This document shows positions 26,066 through 35,000 of a stretch of DNA of 64,000 bases, piece by piece. The DNA is from Oligoflexus sp. (GTDB lineage Bacteria; Bdellovibrionota_B; Oligoflexia; Oligoflexales; Oligoflexaceae). Under the pieces are notes generated by a model, which was not told the origin of the DNA, ran no database searches, and saw nothing but the letters and a program-made list of their open reading frames with translations. Positions within the stretch are counted from its first letter, which is position 1. Every line of letters starts with the position of its first letter. The stretch covers positions 124,001 through 188,000 of the forward strand of contig JACMOC010000061.1 in the NCBI GenBank assembly GCA_014378195.1, read 5' to 3'. A program made the translations under genes and the position numbers.

Positions 26066-26539
26066 TTAGTACGAACGGCCCGAATTTGCAGTGCCGTAGT
26101 TCGGCTGATTTGTAGTGCCGAAGTTGGTGTTGTTTGTATTTGTGTTTACATAGATAGGAAGACCTGGGGTTGCATAGATCGTCTGGCGATTGTTGAGAGC
26201 AGGCGTTCCGTATTGAGCACCATTACATGCGTCGGTGTATATAGTTCCGCGGTTTTGGTTCGCGGTGAGTTGCATTATTTGAACTTCGCGCGCTGTCAAA
26301 GGGCAGTGGGGAACGTTCGAAACGTTCGATGAAGCAGGAACAGTTATGACTTGGGGAAGAAGAGCTGGATTGGCGATGACGGTGCCATTAGGCGTTGTCG
26401 TAAAAGCAGGAACGGTTGAAACAGCTATGGGCGTAGCGGGGGGATTGTGTTTTGCAGACGTTCCGTCAAATTTGGCGCTGCCACAAGCTGTCATAACGAA
26501 AGCAAGACTTAAACCGCAGATTACGTTGAAATTAAGCAT
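26066..26539 (-). CDS. Small lipoprotein with Asn/Thr-rich C-terminus
   Basis: A 157-residue protein from the ATG at 26539 (AAGGGA six bases upstream); the longer open frame adds 24 residues without a signal. A lipobox (VMTAC) gives lipidation at about C18. The mature part is Pro/Thr/Asn rich with three more Cys in two short blocks, and ends in repeated NTNNTNFGTTNQPNYGTANSG. Low complexity makes family assignment impossible. A candidate promoter lies upstream and a strong terminator downstream, so it is a single-gene unit. Confidence 0.7.
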   Translation of the reverse strand: MLNFNVICGLSLAFVMTACGSAKFDGTSAKHNPPATPIAVSTVPAFTTTPNGTVIANPALLPQVITVPASSNVSNVPHCPLTAREVQIMQLTANQNRGTIYTDACNGAQYGTPALNNRQTIYATPGLPIYVNTNTNNTNFGTTNQPNYGTANSGRSY

Positions 26540-26582
26540 TTTTTGTCCCTTGGAGATTCGAGTAAGTTGTTCTGACAGACCT

Positions 26583-26611
26583 CTTCTAGCTACGTCAGAA
26601 TAAATTGTCAA
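26583..26611 (-). promoter_or_regulatory. Candidate promoter for the Asn/Thr-rich lipoprotein gene
   Basis: On the minus strand TTGACA (26606-26611) is followed after 17 bases by TAGAAG (26583-26588). The -35 element is a perfect consensus match, the -10 element matches at four of six. It lies 44 bases before the start codon. Confidence 0.5.
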
Positions 26612-26724
26612 CTTAATTTAATCCTCATGTCGGCAAATTGCCCCGCGCCTCGTAACTTGCAGTCTGGATTCTTGTTTGGGCCTCATGTAACCTCCTCGGG
26701 ACGTTAAAGGGAGTATAGAGACAT

Positions 26725-27225
26725 ATGGGGATAGGCCTGAGGCTGCTGGCTTTGATACCGGAAAAGGCCCGCGATACGTTTCTGATCCTGGCATTCGGAT
26801 GGTGGAAGATTCCCCTCATAGCCTTCGTCCGTCCCCGTGTTATAGAGATGAACGACGATCGCCTTAAGATGTTGATTCCACTCAGGCGACGGACCAAAAA
26901 TCACCTCGGCTCCATGTATTTCGGAGCGTTGATGATCGGTGCTGATGCTGCTGCCGGCTATTACGCAGCCAAACTTATCTGGAATAGCGGCGAAAAAATT
27001 GACTTCGTGTTTAAGTCGGCCCAGGGACTCTTTTTAAAAAGACCTACCGGCGATGTGGTGTTTACCTGCGAACAAGGTGCGGTCATACGGGATCTTGTGC
27101 AACGTTCGCTCGGCGGAGAGCGGGTCGATGCTGAGCTTAAGGTCTTCGCCACCGTTCCCAGTCTATCGCCCGACGTTGTTGCAGAAATGACTTTGGTTCT
27201 GTCTTTGAAAAAGCGAAAAAATTAA
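26725..27225 (+). CDS. DUF4442-type hot-dog fold protein
   Basis: A 166-residue protein with the DUF4442/YiiD-like thioesterase pattern: NHLGSMYFGALMIGADAAAGY in the central helix. Members of this group look like acyl-CoA thioesterases, but the substrate is unknown. ATG at 26725 with AAGGGAG upstream. It is the first gene of a run with the CcmI-C-like protein (11 bases later) and a TldD-like protease, all on the same strand. Confidence 0.75.
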   Translation: MGIGLRLLALIPEKARDTFLILAFGWWKIPLIAFVRPRVIEMNDDRLKMLIPLRRRTKNHLGSMYFGALMIGADAAAGYYAAKLIWNSGEKIDFVFKSAQGLFLKRPTGDVVFTCEQGAVIRDLVQRSLGGERVDAELKVFATVPSLSPDVVAEMTLVLSLKKRKN

Positions 27226-27235
27226 GGAGGGTCGT

Positions 27236-27685
27236 GTGAAAGGTCTTAAGTGGTTGGGTTTGCTTGGTGTTGTTGTTCTTATCGGTGTAGCCGTGGTTAC
27301 GGCTCTCGACATGGGCGAAAAATCCCCCGTGTTTGTGTCAGGCACAATCCAGATCAACGATGATCTGAAAGCTGACGCGACAGGCGTCGAGACTTTGTTT
27401 GTGATCGTCTATGACGAAGCGAGCGCGATGCCGATGCCCTATGGCGCAATGAAGGAAAAGATGCCTGCGGACCTCTCATCACCCGTACCCTTTTTGGTGA
27501 CAAAAGAAAGCCTCCGGATCATGAACCCGGATGCGCCGGCACCCAAATTTTTGCGTTTGAAGGTGCGCATCGACCGAGACGGAGTCGCTGGACCCGATCA
27601 ACCAGGCGACCTGACAGGTGGCGCGGAACATGTGCCCTTCGGTCAGCGCGATATTCAGGTTCTAGTCGACAAAAAAGCTCAATAA
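27236..27685 (+). CDS. Membrane-anchored protein resembling the C-terminal domain of CcmI/CycH
   Basis: A 149-residue protein with a GTG start preceded by AAGGAGG. It has one N-terminal membrane helix and a periplasmic domain with the pattern of the CcmI/CycH C-terminal domain: VSGTIQINDDL, ETLFVIVYD, the LRLKVRIDRDG segment and a closing GPDQPGDLTGGAEHV...GQRDIQVLVD. In CcmI that region contacts apocytochrome. It lies about 5 kb from the ccm cluster on the same strand, separated by minus-strand genes. Similarity is from recalled motifs, so a profile search should test it. Confidence 0.6.
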   Translation: MKGLKWLGLLGVVVLIGVAVVTALDMGEKSPVFVSGTIQINDDLKADATGVETLFVIVYDEASAMPMPYGAMKEKMPADLSSPVPFLVTKESLRIMNPDAPAPKFLRLKVRIDRDGVAGPDQPGDLTGGAEHVPFGQRDIQVLVDKKAQ

Positions 27686-27701
27686 TCGGAGAATCTCCGG
27701 A

Positions 27702-29372
27702 ATGAATCGATCCCAATGCGCGGGACTGCTCGCCTCGATGGATGCTGAAATCAAGCGATCCATGCACTCCCTTCGGGCTCCGCGGCAACCCAAGCCCTAT
27801 TTTATCAGCTACCTTGTTCGTGACCACGAGGCCCTGGCCCTGGCTGCGCGGTATGGTGCGCTTTATGTCGACAAAAATGAGCGACGACGAAGCTGTTACG
27901 CGGATGTTCGTGTTGGGACCTATGGTTATGACCAGACCAGCAAAGGCGGGCTAGACGAAACTCTTGAAGAGCAGGAGGAAGCGGAGCTATTTGAACTGCC
28001 GATCGAAAGCAATATGGATAGCTTTCGCTTCTCGCTTTGGCGTCTCACTGACGCAAAGTTTCGGGAAGCCGTTACGAAGTTCCACGGCAAAAAATCGCGA
28101 GACGTGAGTTTTCTCGATCAGAACCGCAGTCTTCCCTCATTCCAAAAACCGCTCGAAAAAGCCAAAGCGTCAGCTCTCGATATAAGGCTCTCCAAAGGGC
28201 AAAGGATCGATGTCGATGCCTGGCGTGATTATCTCAAAAAGGCCAGTGCAGTTTTCAAAAAATACCCTGAAATCAAAAACTCCTATATCGAATTCAATGT
28301 TGAGCAGACGACCAAGCTCTTTGTGAGCTCGGAGGGCGTGCAGAGGGTGTGGCAAGAGCCTGTGTTCTCGCTACACGCCTATTTCTGGTATCACACCAAA
28401 CAACTGGATCAGGATTATTCGCTCGTCCATCATGTGGCGACTTTGGAGGAGATGCCGAGTCTTGCTGATTTCATCATGGAAATCAAAGAACGCATCGCAC
28501 AGTATAAAGCTGTCGAAGGCGGCGAACCGATGACATCGTTTGCCGGTCCTGTGCTTTTATCAGCGAAAGCCGCAGGACTATTCCTGCATGAAGTCGTCGG
28601 TCATCGGCTTGAAGGTAGCCGCCTTCTCTCGGAGAGCGAAGGCCGCACCTTCAAAGACAAACTTCAGCAAAAAATCATGCACGAGCATATCACTATAGTC
28701 GATGATCCAAGCGTCAAGCGGTTTGCAGGCAAAACTCTTCTCGCTCATTATCCTTACGACGACGAAGGCACGCCTTCGAGTCGAGCTGTTTTAGTTGATC
28801 GCGGCGTTTTAAAAGGCTTTCTGACCACACGCAGTCCTCTCAAAAAGCTCGGGCATCAATCGAATGGGCATGCGCGCAACCAGATAGACGAACGACCGAT
28901 CAGCCGCATGGCGAACCTCATCATTGAGAGTCATAGCGAAAACGATTGGGAGGCGATGAAAGCCTGTTTAATAGCTGAAATCAAAAGGCAGAAAGTACCT
29001 TTCGGAATCATCCTGCTCGATGTGGAAGGCGGTGAGACCGAAACCGAGGCGTATAACTTCCAAGCGTTTATGGGCCAGATCACGCGCGCCGTAAAAGTTT
29101 ATCCGAACGGTAAGGAACGTTACGTAAAGGGCGTGGATTTTGTGGGGACACCGCTCAGCAGTCTTTCCCATATCATTGCTGTTGGCCGCGATCTGGAAGT
29201 TGACAACGGATTTTGTGGAGCGGAATCGGGAACTATTCCCGTCTCCACCGTCGCTCCCCCTTTGTTGATGTCGACGCTTGAACTCCAGGCGAAGAGTCCT
29301 TCGCGTATTACTCAGTACGCTATGCCTTTGCCGTGGTTTGATGCTGAGGTCAAACGAAAGAGCAAAACCTAG
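27702..29372 (+). CDS. Long TldD-related metalloprotease paralogue
   Basis: A 556-residue TldD/PmbA-family protein. The zinc-binding HEVVGH motif is at residues 296-301, in LFLHEVVGHRLEG, and the GTPLSSLSHI and AGAES-like CGAESGTIPVS blocks near the end are typical. It is about 100 residues longer than the canonical TldD encoded at 38621 because of an N-terminal domain of about 150 residues (residues 30-190). It stands apart from the tldD-tldE pair and follows the CcmI-C-like gene after 16 bases. TldD/E proteins process modified peptides and antitoxins; the substrate of this form is unknown. Confidence 0.85.
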   Translation: MNRSQCAGLLASMDAEIKRSMHSLRAPRQPKPYFISYLVRDHEALALAARYGALYVDKNERRRSCYADVRVGTYGYDQTSKGGLDETLEEQEEAELFELPIESNMDSFRFSLWRLTDAKFREAVTKFHGKKSRDVSFLDQNRSLPSFQKPLEKAKASALDIRLSKGQRIDVDAWRDYLKKASAVFKKYPEIKNSYIEFNVEQTTKLFVSSEGVQRVWQEPVFSLHAYFWYHTKQLDQDYSLVHHVATLEEMPSLADFIMEIKERIAQYKAVEGGEPMTSFAGPVLLSAKAAGLFLHEVVGHRLEGSRLLSESEGRTFKDKLQQKIMHEHITIVDDPSVKRFAGKTLLAHYPYDDEGTPSSRAVLVDRGVLKGFLTTRSPLKKLGHQSNGHARNQIDERPISRMANLIIESHSENDWEAMKACLIAEIKRQKVPFGIILLDVEGGETETEAYNFQAFMGQITRAVKVYPNGKERYVKGVDFVGTPLSSLSHIIAVGRDLEVDNGFCGAESGTIPVSTVAPPLLMSTLELQAKSPSRITQYAMPLPWFDAEVKRKSKT

Positions 29373-29380
29373 TATTTCTG

Positions 29381-29980
29381 TTATTCCACTTTTACTGCGG
29401 TAAAAATCCAGGTGTTCGGGAGGCGGCTTTTTAAAGGCTCAAGTTCGGGTTCTGCGATTCGAATCAGACATAAAACAGTCTCGCTGAACCGGCGTTCCAG
29501 TATGTCGATTGCATGTTTTTTGGCTAGGTATTCGAGGCGGTTCTGTTCGGAGTAGGGGAGGTTGAGCCATATTTCGCGGTAGACAATATAGTCTGCCCAG
29601 CTTGCCTCTTGGATGAGTTGCCTCGCTGTATTGCCGTAAGCTTTCACGAGGCCGCCAGCGCCAAGTTTAATGCCTCCGAAATAACGAACGACAAAAAGTG
29701 TCACATTGAGAAGCTCATTGCCTTCGATGTGCATAAGAATAGGTTTGCCAGCGGTGCCAGAGGGTTCTCCAGCGTCATAAAAGCGCGTCTGGGGCGTGGA
29801 ATTTTCGAGGATGCGGTATGCGAACGCCACATGGTTGGAGTCAGCGTATTCGGTTTCGATAGTTTCTTTGTGGAGTTTAAACTCGTTTAGGGACTGACTT
29901 ATGCAGCCAATCCCTATAAATCGAGAGTTTTTCTCGACGAGCTCAGTACGATGAGACTTGAGAAGAATGCGGGGACTCAC
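29381..29980 (-). CDS. yigZ: YigZ/IMPACT-family protein (UPF0029)
   Basis: A 199-residue YigZ-like protein with the family core DAGEPSGTAGKPIL and VVRYFGGIKLGAGGLVKAY plus the C-terminal domain. YigZ relatives act around translation and stress, and the exact bacterial role is not settled. The start is a GTG three bases after the rpsU stop, so the two are likely translated from one message. It ends eight bases from the convergent TldD-like gene. Confidence 0.88.
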   Translation of the reverse strand: MSPRILLKSHRTELVEKNSRFIGIGCISQSLNEFKLHKETIETEYADSNHVAFAYRILENSTPQTRFYDAGEPSGTAGKPILMHIEGNELLNVTLFVVRYFGGIKLGAGGLVKAYGNTARQLIQEASWADYIVYREIWLNLPYSEQNRLEYLAKKHAIDILERRFSETVLCLIRIAEPELEPLKSRLPNTWIFTAVKVE

Positions 29981-29983
29981 GGA

Positions 29984-30184
29984 TTACGCGAGGCCGAGCT
30001 TTCTCATTTGTTTCATCAAACGCTTACGGGCAGCAGCCTGCTTTTTTTTGCTTTTGATGGAAGGTTTCTCGTAGTGTTGACGTTTTTTGAGCTCAGAAAT
30101 TGTTCCAGCCTTTTCGACCTGTTTTTTCAGAGCTTTCAAAGCACGTTCTACGCTATCGCCTTCTTTAAGTCTTACACCTGGCAT
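29984..30184 (-). CDS. rpsU: Small ribosomal subunit protein bS21
   Basis: A 66-residue bS21 with the conserved N-terminal segment [22 protein letters not shown] and a basic tail ([19 protein letters not shown]). ATG start preceded by AGGGGAT. In bS21-containing bacteria the protein supports initiation. It is not next to dnaG/rpoD here but is followed immediately by yigZ. Confidence 0.95.
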   Translation of the reverse strand: MPGVRLKEGDSVERALKALKKQVEKAGTISELKKRQHYEKPSIKSKKKQAAARKRLMKQMRKLGLA

Positions 30185-30214
30185 AAAATCCCCTGAATTT
30201 GGCTTTAAGACGCC

Positions 30215-30243
30215 ATAATAAATATCTGTAATTTATATAAAAA
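30215..30243 (-). promoter_or_regulatory. Candidate rpsU promoter
   Basis: On the minus strand TTTTTA (30238-30243) and TATTAT (30215-30220) are 17 bases apart. The -10 is close to consensus, the -35 is weak. It lies just upstream of the rpsU ribosome binding site. Confidence 0.35.
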
Positions 30244-30334
30244 ATGATGCCGCCGGGATCACCCGAGCGATTTCGGAGCCTGATTCTAATGAAATTTCGG
30301 TGGAATGACCAGCAAAACTTAATAGGGTCTCAGT

Positions 30335-30358
30335 GTTGAGCCAATATAATTGCTCAAC
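30335..30358 (-). repeat. Inverted repeat downstream of aat
   Basis: GTTGAGC (30335-30341) pairs with GCTCAAC (30352-30358) around a 10-base AT-rich loop. It lies 15 bases past the aat stop. No clear U tract follows on the minus strand, so this is a possible but incomplete terminator. Confidence 0.35.
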
Positions 30359-30372
30359 GAGCTCATCTTAAG

Positions 30373-30978
30373 TCAAATCGTTTGAATTAGCCTCCGTTCT
30401 TTGAAGGTAACATTGGCTTTCAGGCCGTGCTGTAGGCGTTGCATGTAATCTTCGGCAGAAATTTCGACTGCGCCAAGACTAGCTAGGTGGGGTGTGAGAA
30501 ACTGCACCTCAAGCAAAGTCATCCCCCGCGCGCGCATGTGGTTGACGAGGCCGAGTAGGGCTGCTTTCGAGGCGTCCGTTTCACGATGGAACATTGATTC
30601 GGCGAAAAATGCGCCGCGTATAGCAAGGCCGTACGTGCCTCCCACAAGGCGATCCTCGTTCCATACTTCAACGGAATGCACGTGGCCAAGCTTATGGAGT
30701 TCGACAAAGGCCGCCCGAATCTCTTCGTTGATCCAGGTTTCTGCTCGATCGGCACAGCCATCGATGACCGCTTCAAAACATTCGTCGATCGACACGCGAA
30801 AACCCTGACGTCGAATCGATCGAAGCAGGGTGCGTGACGCATGAAAATTATCGAGTGGAATGATGGCGCGGGGATCCGGATGAAACCAACAGATCTCTTC
30901 GGTTTCGGGATGCGGCATGGGAAAATAACCATTCGCATAGGCAGATATCAAAAGATCGGGAGTCAGAACCATCGCCAT
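30373..30978 (-). CDS. aat: Leucyl/phenylalanyl-tRNA--protein transferase
   Basis: A 201-residue Aat enzyme that adds Leu or Phe from tRNA to N-terminal Lys/Arg of proteins for degradation by ClpAP. Family blocks FPMPHPETEEICWFHPDPRAIIP near the N-terminus, VGGTYGLAIRGAFFAESMFHRE and LEVQFLTPHLASLGAVEI are all present. Start at ATG 30978 with AGGTGA upstream. It begins about 40 bases after the HD-GYP gene ends, so the two may share a message. clpS and clpA are not in the window. Confidence 0.93.
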   Translation of the reverse strand: MAMVLTPDLLISAYANGYFPMPHPETEEICWFHPDPRAIIPLDNFHASRTLLRSIRRQGFRVSIDECFEAVIDGCADRAETWINEEIRAAFVELHKLGHVHSVEVWNEDRLVGGTYGLAIRGAFFAESMFHRETDASKAALLGLVNHMRARGMTLLEVQFLTPHLASLGAVEISAEDYMQRLQHGLKANVTFKERRLIQTI

Positions 30979-31018
30979 AGGCTTCACCTGTCCTTCAGGG
31001 ATTCCTCGATTATTAGTT

Positions 31019-33028
31019 CTAACCTTCGTTTTTATCAAGAACACTATTATAGACCTTCGATTCACAGAAGAGATCAAAGAGGTCCTTGTCGATCTTGTTC
31101 ACTTTCACTTCCATCTCAAGGATTTCCAGAGCCTTGAGCGTTGGTACGGCTTTTTTGTAGGGACGGTCCGAAGCGGTCAAGGCATCAAAGATATCGGCGA
31201 TGGTCATAAGACGCGTCTGAGTGGGAATCTCGGGATCAAACGCCCCTTTTGGGTATCCTGTTCCATCAAGTTTTTCATGATGTTTTGCGGCAATGACCGG
31301 GACGTTGGGATAGGAGCGACCCCAGGGTATTTTTCTGAGGAACTCGTAGGTATGAACCACATGGCTCTGGATTTCGGCAAACTCTTCCCGGGTTAGGGAG
31401 CCGCGCGAAACACTCAGGGCCTGCAGTTCGCGATCCGAGAGGAAAGGCCGAAGCCGCGTGCGGGAATCGCGGAACGAAAGGTTGCCAATATCTTTCAAAC
31501 GTTCAAAACCGCCCTGCTCAAGAACAGTAGGTTCATTGCATTTTTGAATGAAGTCGAGAAATTCATCGAGCTCAGACAGTCTGTTTTCATAGGTCATCCG
31601 GTACGTTTCCGCGCCGAAGCCGGGAGGCACTGTGACTTTCCCGGTAAGAAAGTCGATATATTCTCTCAGGTATTCGATCTCATAACGCGAGCGGATGTGC
31701 TCGAATCGTTCCATGAGGATATCGTATTCCCAGGGGTAGAGCTTTTTCGCTTTGATAAGAACCTGCTCACGCACACCAAGCTTGCCGAAGTCATGCAGGA
31801 GGGATGCATACTCGATTTCTTTCAGCTGTCTTTTGTCAAAGTAGGTGTCTTTGAATCGACCGTGATCGATGCCATTGATGAGTTCGGCCATGCCGAGCGT
31901 CAGTCGCGCCACGCGATGTGAATGACCGCTCGTGGTTGGATCCCGTTGTTCGATCGCCGTGACGGCAGCATTGACAAAACCGTCAAAAAGCTGCTCTTTT
32001 TCGAGGGTTAGGAGTGCATTTTCAAGTGCAATACCCGCCTGTTGCGCGACGATTTCCGCATATTCAATATCGATAGGACTAAAATCGGTGACGGTGGACG
32101 TGAAGTCGGTAATGCCACGCAGTGTTTTGATACCAGGCTGGCGACGGTTGATCAGTTGAATCACGCCGATCACACGGTAGCTGATATCAAACATAGGGAT
32201 GGTCAGCATCGAACGACACTGATAGCCCGTTTTCAAATCAAAAGTTTTGTCATGCCGCGTATTAAAAGGGTTCTCAGAGGGTTCTGGACTGAGCAAATAA
32301 AGGTCAGGAATATTGATCGACTGCTGATGAACAACAGCGGAACCCACGATGGAATGCTCGTTGACCTTGATCGAAAACTCTTCGAGTTCCTGCTGAACAG
32401 TTTCGTTTTGCGTCACTTTAAAAACAATGCGACTATCGTTCTCGCGTTGGTCGTTCCACTCGACCGTATAAATCGATCCGGCATCCGCATTCGCGATCTC
32501 CCGGGCTTTTTGCAGAATGAGGGACAACAATTTTTTCGTATCGCGAATACCGTTGAGTTCGCGGGAGACACGTAGAACGTATTTTACGCTGTCGTTGGTT
32601 TCTTTGATATTTTTATTAGCCTTCTCGGCCTTGATCATGAGGGCTTGAAGACGCGTCAGGTTGCGAACGGAGTTCATGATCTGCTGGGTTCGGGCTGGCA
32701 GGCTTATCGGGCGGAAATGGGCCTGTTCGAGATAATCAGGCATCAGGCTGACTTCATTATCGCTCCCGGTGCAGATGAACGCTATAGACGTATCCTCGGC
32801 CTTGGCAAGAAAGGGTTGCAACTTCTGGCGATCTTGCCAGACTTTGTCTTCCAAAAAGATCAGAGTCATGCCGCCGGTGTTGACGCTGAACACGCCATCT
32901 TCAGGTATATCTATTTGATAATCTTCACCCAATTGGCCAAAGAAGGCTGTGAGAGAGACAAAATCCTCGATAATTTCGGGGATCGCCAAAGCGCCATCAG
33001 CTGTAGTATCTCGGGCTGGAGAACTCAT
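31019..33028 (-). CDS. GAF plus HD-GYP domain protein with a large insertion
   Basis: A 669-residue cytoplasmic protein (ATG at 33028; ATG at 33040 possible). Residues 1-130 are unassigned, residues about 150-345 form a GAF domain, and residues about 350-660 an HD-GYP domain with H412-D413 (LLHDFGKLGV), H583-H584-E585 and GYP at 591-593. HD-GYP domains hydrolyse c-di-GMP. The distance from HD to HHE is about 170 residues, roughly 100 more than usual, so extra helices are inserted between the metal ligands. Ligands appear intact. It precedes aat on the same strand. Confidence 0.85.
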   Translation of the reverse strand: MSSPARDTTADGALAIPEIIEDFVSLTAFFGQLGEDYQIDIPEDGVFSVNTGGMTLIFLEDKVWQDRQKLQPFLAKAEDTSIAFICTGSDNEVSLMPDYLEQAHFRPISLPARTQQIMNSVRNLTRLQALMIKAEKANKNIKETNDSVKYVLRVSRELNGIRDTKKLLSLILQKAREIANADAGSIYTVEWNDQRENDSRIVFKVTQNETVQQELEEFSIKVNEHSIVGSAVVHQQSINIPDLYLLSPEPSENPFNTRHDKTFDLKTGYQCRSMLTIPMFDISYRVIGVIQLINRRQPGIKTLRGITDFTSTVTDFSPIDIEYAEIVAQQAGIALENALLTLEKEQLFDGFVNAAVTAIEQRDPTTSGHSHRVARLTLGMAELINGIDHGRFKDTYFDKRQLKEIEYASLLHDFGKLGVREQVLIKAKKLYPWEYDILMERFEHIRSRYEIEYLREYIDFLTGKVTVPPGFGAETYRMTYENRLSELDEFLDFIQKCNEPTVLEQGGFERLKDIGNLSFRDSRTRLRPFLSDRELQALSVSRGSLTREEFAEIQSHVVHTYEFLRKIPWGRSYPNVPVIAAKHHEKLDGTGYPKGAFDPEIPTQTRLMTIADIFDALTASDRPYKKAVPTLKALEILEMEVKVNKIDKDLFDLFCESKVYNSVLDKNEG

Positions 33029-33227
33029 AGGATTCCGCATGAGAGTGTTCAAGGTTCTATAACTCGTCGAAAGACGGCACCTGAACCTTATTGTACCTGC
33101 AAAAGGGGCGCACATCATATAGGCAGCTTCTTTATAGTGCCGTGGACTTTGCGGACTAAACATAACGAATAAGAAAAAAAGGTAGGCTCCGACGGAGTTA
33201 CCACTTATGAAAACAGGAGTAGACAAA

Positions 33228-33968
33228 ATGGATTATGGTGTGGTTCTCGACCTTGAAACGAGCGGCATTGAGCCTGGCAAAGACGAAATTATTGAAGTTG
33301 GGATACTGGAGTTCTCGGTTGGCGAAGACGGCAAACCTCACATCACCAATATGTATAGCGCCCTCCAGGACCCGGGATTTCCCCTGTCGCCTGAGATCCA
33401 GAAACTTACGGGCCTAACGAACGAAACCGTTGCAGGTCAGTCGGTAAACTGGGTGACGGTACGCGCGATGCTCGAGCGTGCTTCGCTTGTGATTGCACAC
33501 AATTCATCTTTCGACAGGGCCTTCATCGAACTCCGTCCCGAGCTCAAAGGCCTTGACCTGCATTGGGCCTGCAGCATGAAACATATCGATTGGGAAGGGA
33601 AAGGTTTTCGCACGCGTGCCCTCAATTATCTCGCTGCCGATCACGGCTTTGTGAATCCTTTTGCACATCGGGCCCTGTTTGATTGTGCGACCACATTTCG
33701 CATCGTGGAGCCTTATTTTAACGAGCTTTTGACTCGTAGTTACTTGCAGGAAATTCGTGTTCTTGCAACTGGGGCGGCCTTTGAAACGAAAGACAAATTA
33801 AGAGCAGCGCGTTACCGCTGGGATCCTCAGCAAAGGGTCTGGTTCAAAGATATTCTGGAAGATGGACTGGTAGGAGAGCAGCTCTTTCTTAAAACGGAAA
33901 TCTACACCAATGGGCGCGACACCCACCGGGTAGAGACCTTGACTATCGTCCGCGAGACAAACTCCTGA
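33228..33968 (+). CDS. DnaQ-like DEDDh 3'-5' exonuclease
   Basis: A 246-residue DEDDh exonuclease of the DNA polymerase III epsilon-like group: LDLETSG carries the first Asp and Glu, AHNSSFDR the second Asp, and HRALFDC the catalytic His and final Asp. The tail has the RYRWDPQQRVWFKDI block found in a subfamily of stand-alone proteins. No polymerase fusion. The ATG at 33228 has GGAG nine bases upstream; the ATG at 33207 does not. It diverges from the HD-GYP gene with 200 bases between the starts. Confidence 0.85.
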   Translation: MDYGVVLDLETSGIEPGKDEIIEVGILEFSVGEDGKPHITNMYSALQDPGFPLSPEIQKLTGLTNETVAGQSVNWVTVRAMLERASLVIAHNSSFDRAFIELRPELKGLDLHWACSMKHIDWEGKGFRTRALNYLAADHGFVNPFAHRALFDCATTFRIVEPYFNELLTRSYLQEIRVLATGAAFETKDKLRAARYRWDPQQRVWFKDILEDGLVGEQLFLKTEIYTNGRDTHRVETLTIVRETNS

Positions 33969-33970
33969 GC

Positions 33971-34921
33971 TTAGTCATGCGTGGACCGCGACGGATCTTT
34001 GGAATTGGGCTTGTCCACTTCGTACAGTCTTTTCAAATCAGGATCATAGAAGGCAAAACTCAGTGCCTTCTGGTTCACATGCACCGCCAGGAAACCAAAG
34101 CTCGACTCAGCAAAATGCGTGTTTCTCGGCAAGTTTGTCTTGACCTCATAAAGGTCCGCCCCGCCTCCTCCCACAACAAACATATCAAGGGGGCAGCTCT
34201 CTGATGAGAGATGCTCGAGATGATGAGAATGCCCGGAGATGTAGATATTGGCTTTGTCACAGATCAAGTTCTCGAGAAGAGTACCTTGCATCGTTGTTGA
34301 GTACTTGGTGCTCGCACTTGTGATCGGGTGGTGGCCCAAGACGATCTTGTAAGGCGCATCCGAATTTTTCAGAGAGTCCATGAGAAAATCGATCGTGCAA
34401 TTCGTGATCGAACCGCAGGCATCCATGATATTGGTGTCGAGCATAGTTAAATTAAGCAGTTTACCCATTTTGATATCAAAAAATCGATGAGGCATAATCC
34501 AGGTGGGCTTGGTGCCGTGAAAGGCTATTTGGGCCTCGGTACTGCCTTTGTAGTCGTGGTTTCCGAGAAGGACATAAAACGGCAAAGCGCCGAGGCAGCT
34601 TTGACCGTAGGTATCCGTAAACTTGCTTTTCCACTGGGGATCGTCGACCGAATCAACGCCTTTTGGGTAAAAATTGTCCCCAAGAAAAATCACGGCCGCG
34701 AGCTTGTGAGATTCGCAGTATGTGTTCATTGCAGTCGCGACTGCCAACTGATTTGGGTCGCCCGACCCCATGTCGCCGATCATGAGGAGCTCAAAGTCCT
34801 CGCCCGTGTCCTGGGTCAAATGGAGATTCTGTCCGTTGTAGCTCGCTGCCTTATGGCGCCAGGTACAGAGGCCAAGGATGACCAGAACCAGGAATATAAG
34901 CGGATATTTGGCTTTTTTCAT
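33971..34921 (-). CDS. Metallophosphoesterase, purple-acid-phosphatase-like
   Basis: A 316-residue protein with an N-terminal membrane/signal helix (YPLIFLVLVILGLCTW). It has the five calcineurin-like blocks: GDMGSG, LGDNFYPKG, LGNHDY, LGHHPI and SGHSHHLEH, which together bind two metals. The arrangement resembles the tartrate-resistant (purple) acid phosphatase group, acting in the periplasm or at the membrane. I use the ATG at 34921 following GGGGG. The substrate is unknown. Confidence 0.85.
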   Translation of the reverse strand: MKKAKYPLIFLVLVILGLCTWRHKAASYNGQNLHLTQDTGEDFELLMIGDMGSGDPNQLAVATAMNTYCESHKLAAVIFLGDNFYPKGVDSVDDPQWKSKFTDTYGQSCLGALPFYVLLGNHDYKGSTEAQIAFHGTKPTWIMPHRFFDIKMGKLLNLTMLDTNIMDACGSITNCTIDFLMDSLKNSDAPYKIVLGHHPITSASTKYSTTMQGTLLENLICDKANIYISGHSHHLEHLSSESCPLDMFVVGGGGADLYEVKTNLPRNTHFAESSFGFLAVHVNQKALSFAFYDPDLKRLYEVDKPNSKDPSRSTHD

Positions 34922-34960
34922 GTCGGACCCCCGAGTCGGTGTGTGCCCGCACTCTAACAT

Positions 34961-34991
34961 AAAAAAGGCCCAAAGCTGCTAGGCTTTGGGC
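34961..34991 (-). terminator. Rho-independent terminator of slt
   Basis: GCCCAAAGC (34968-34976) pairs with GCTTTGGGC (34983-34991). Read on the minus strand it is followed by CC and then TTTTTT. It lies ten bases after the slt stop. Confidence 0.8.
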
Positions 34992-35000
34992 TGCTACGGA

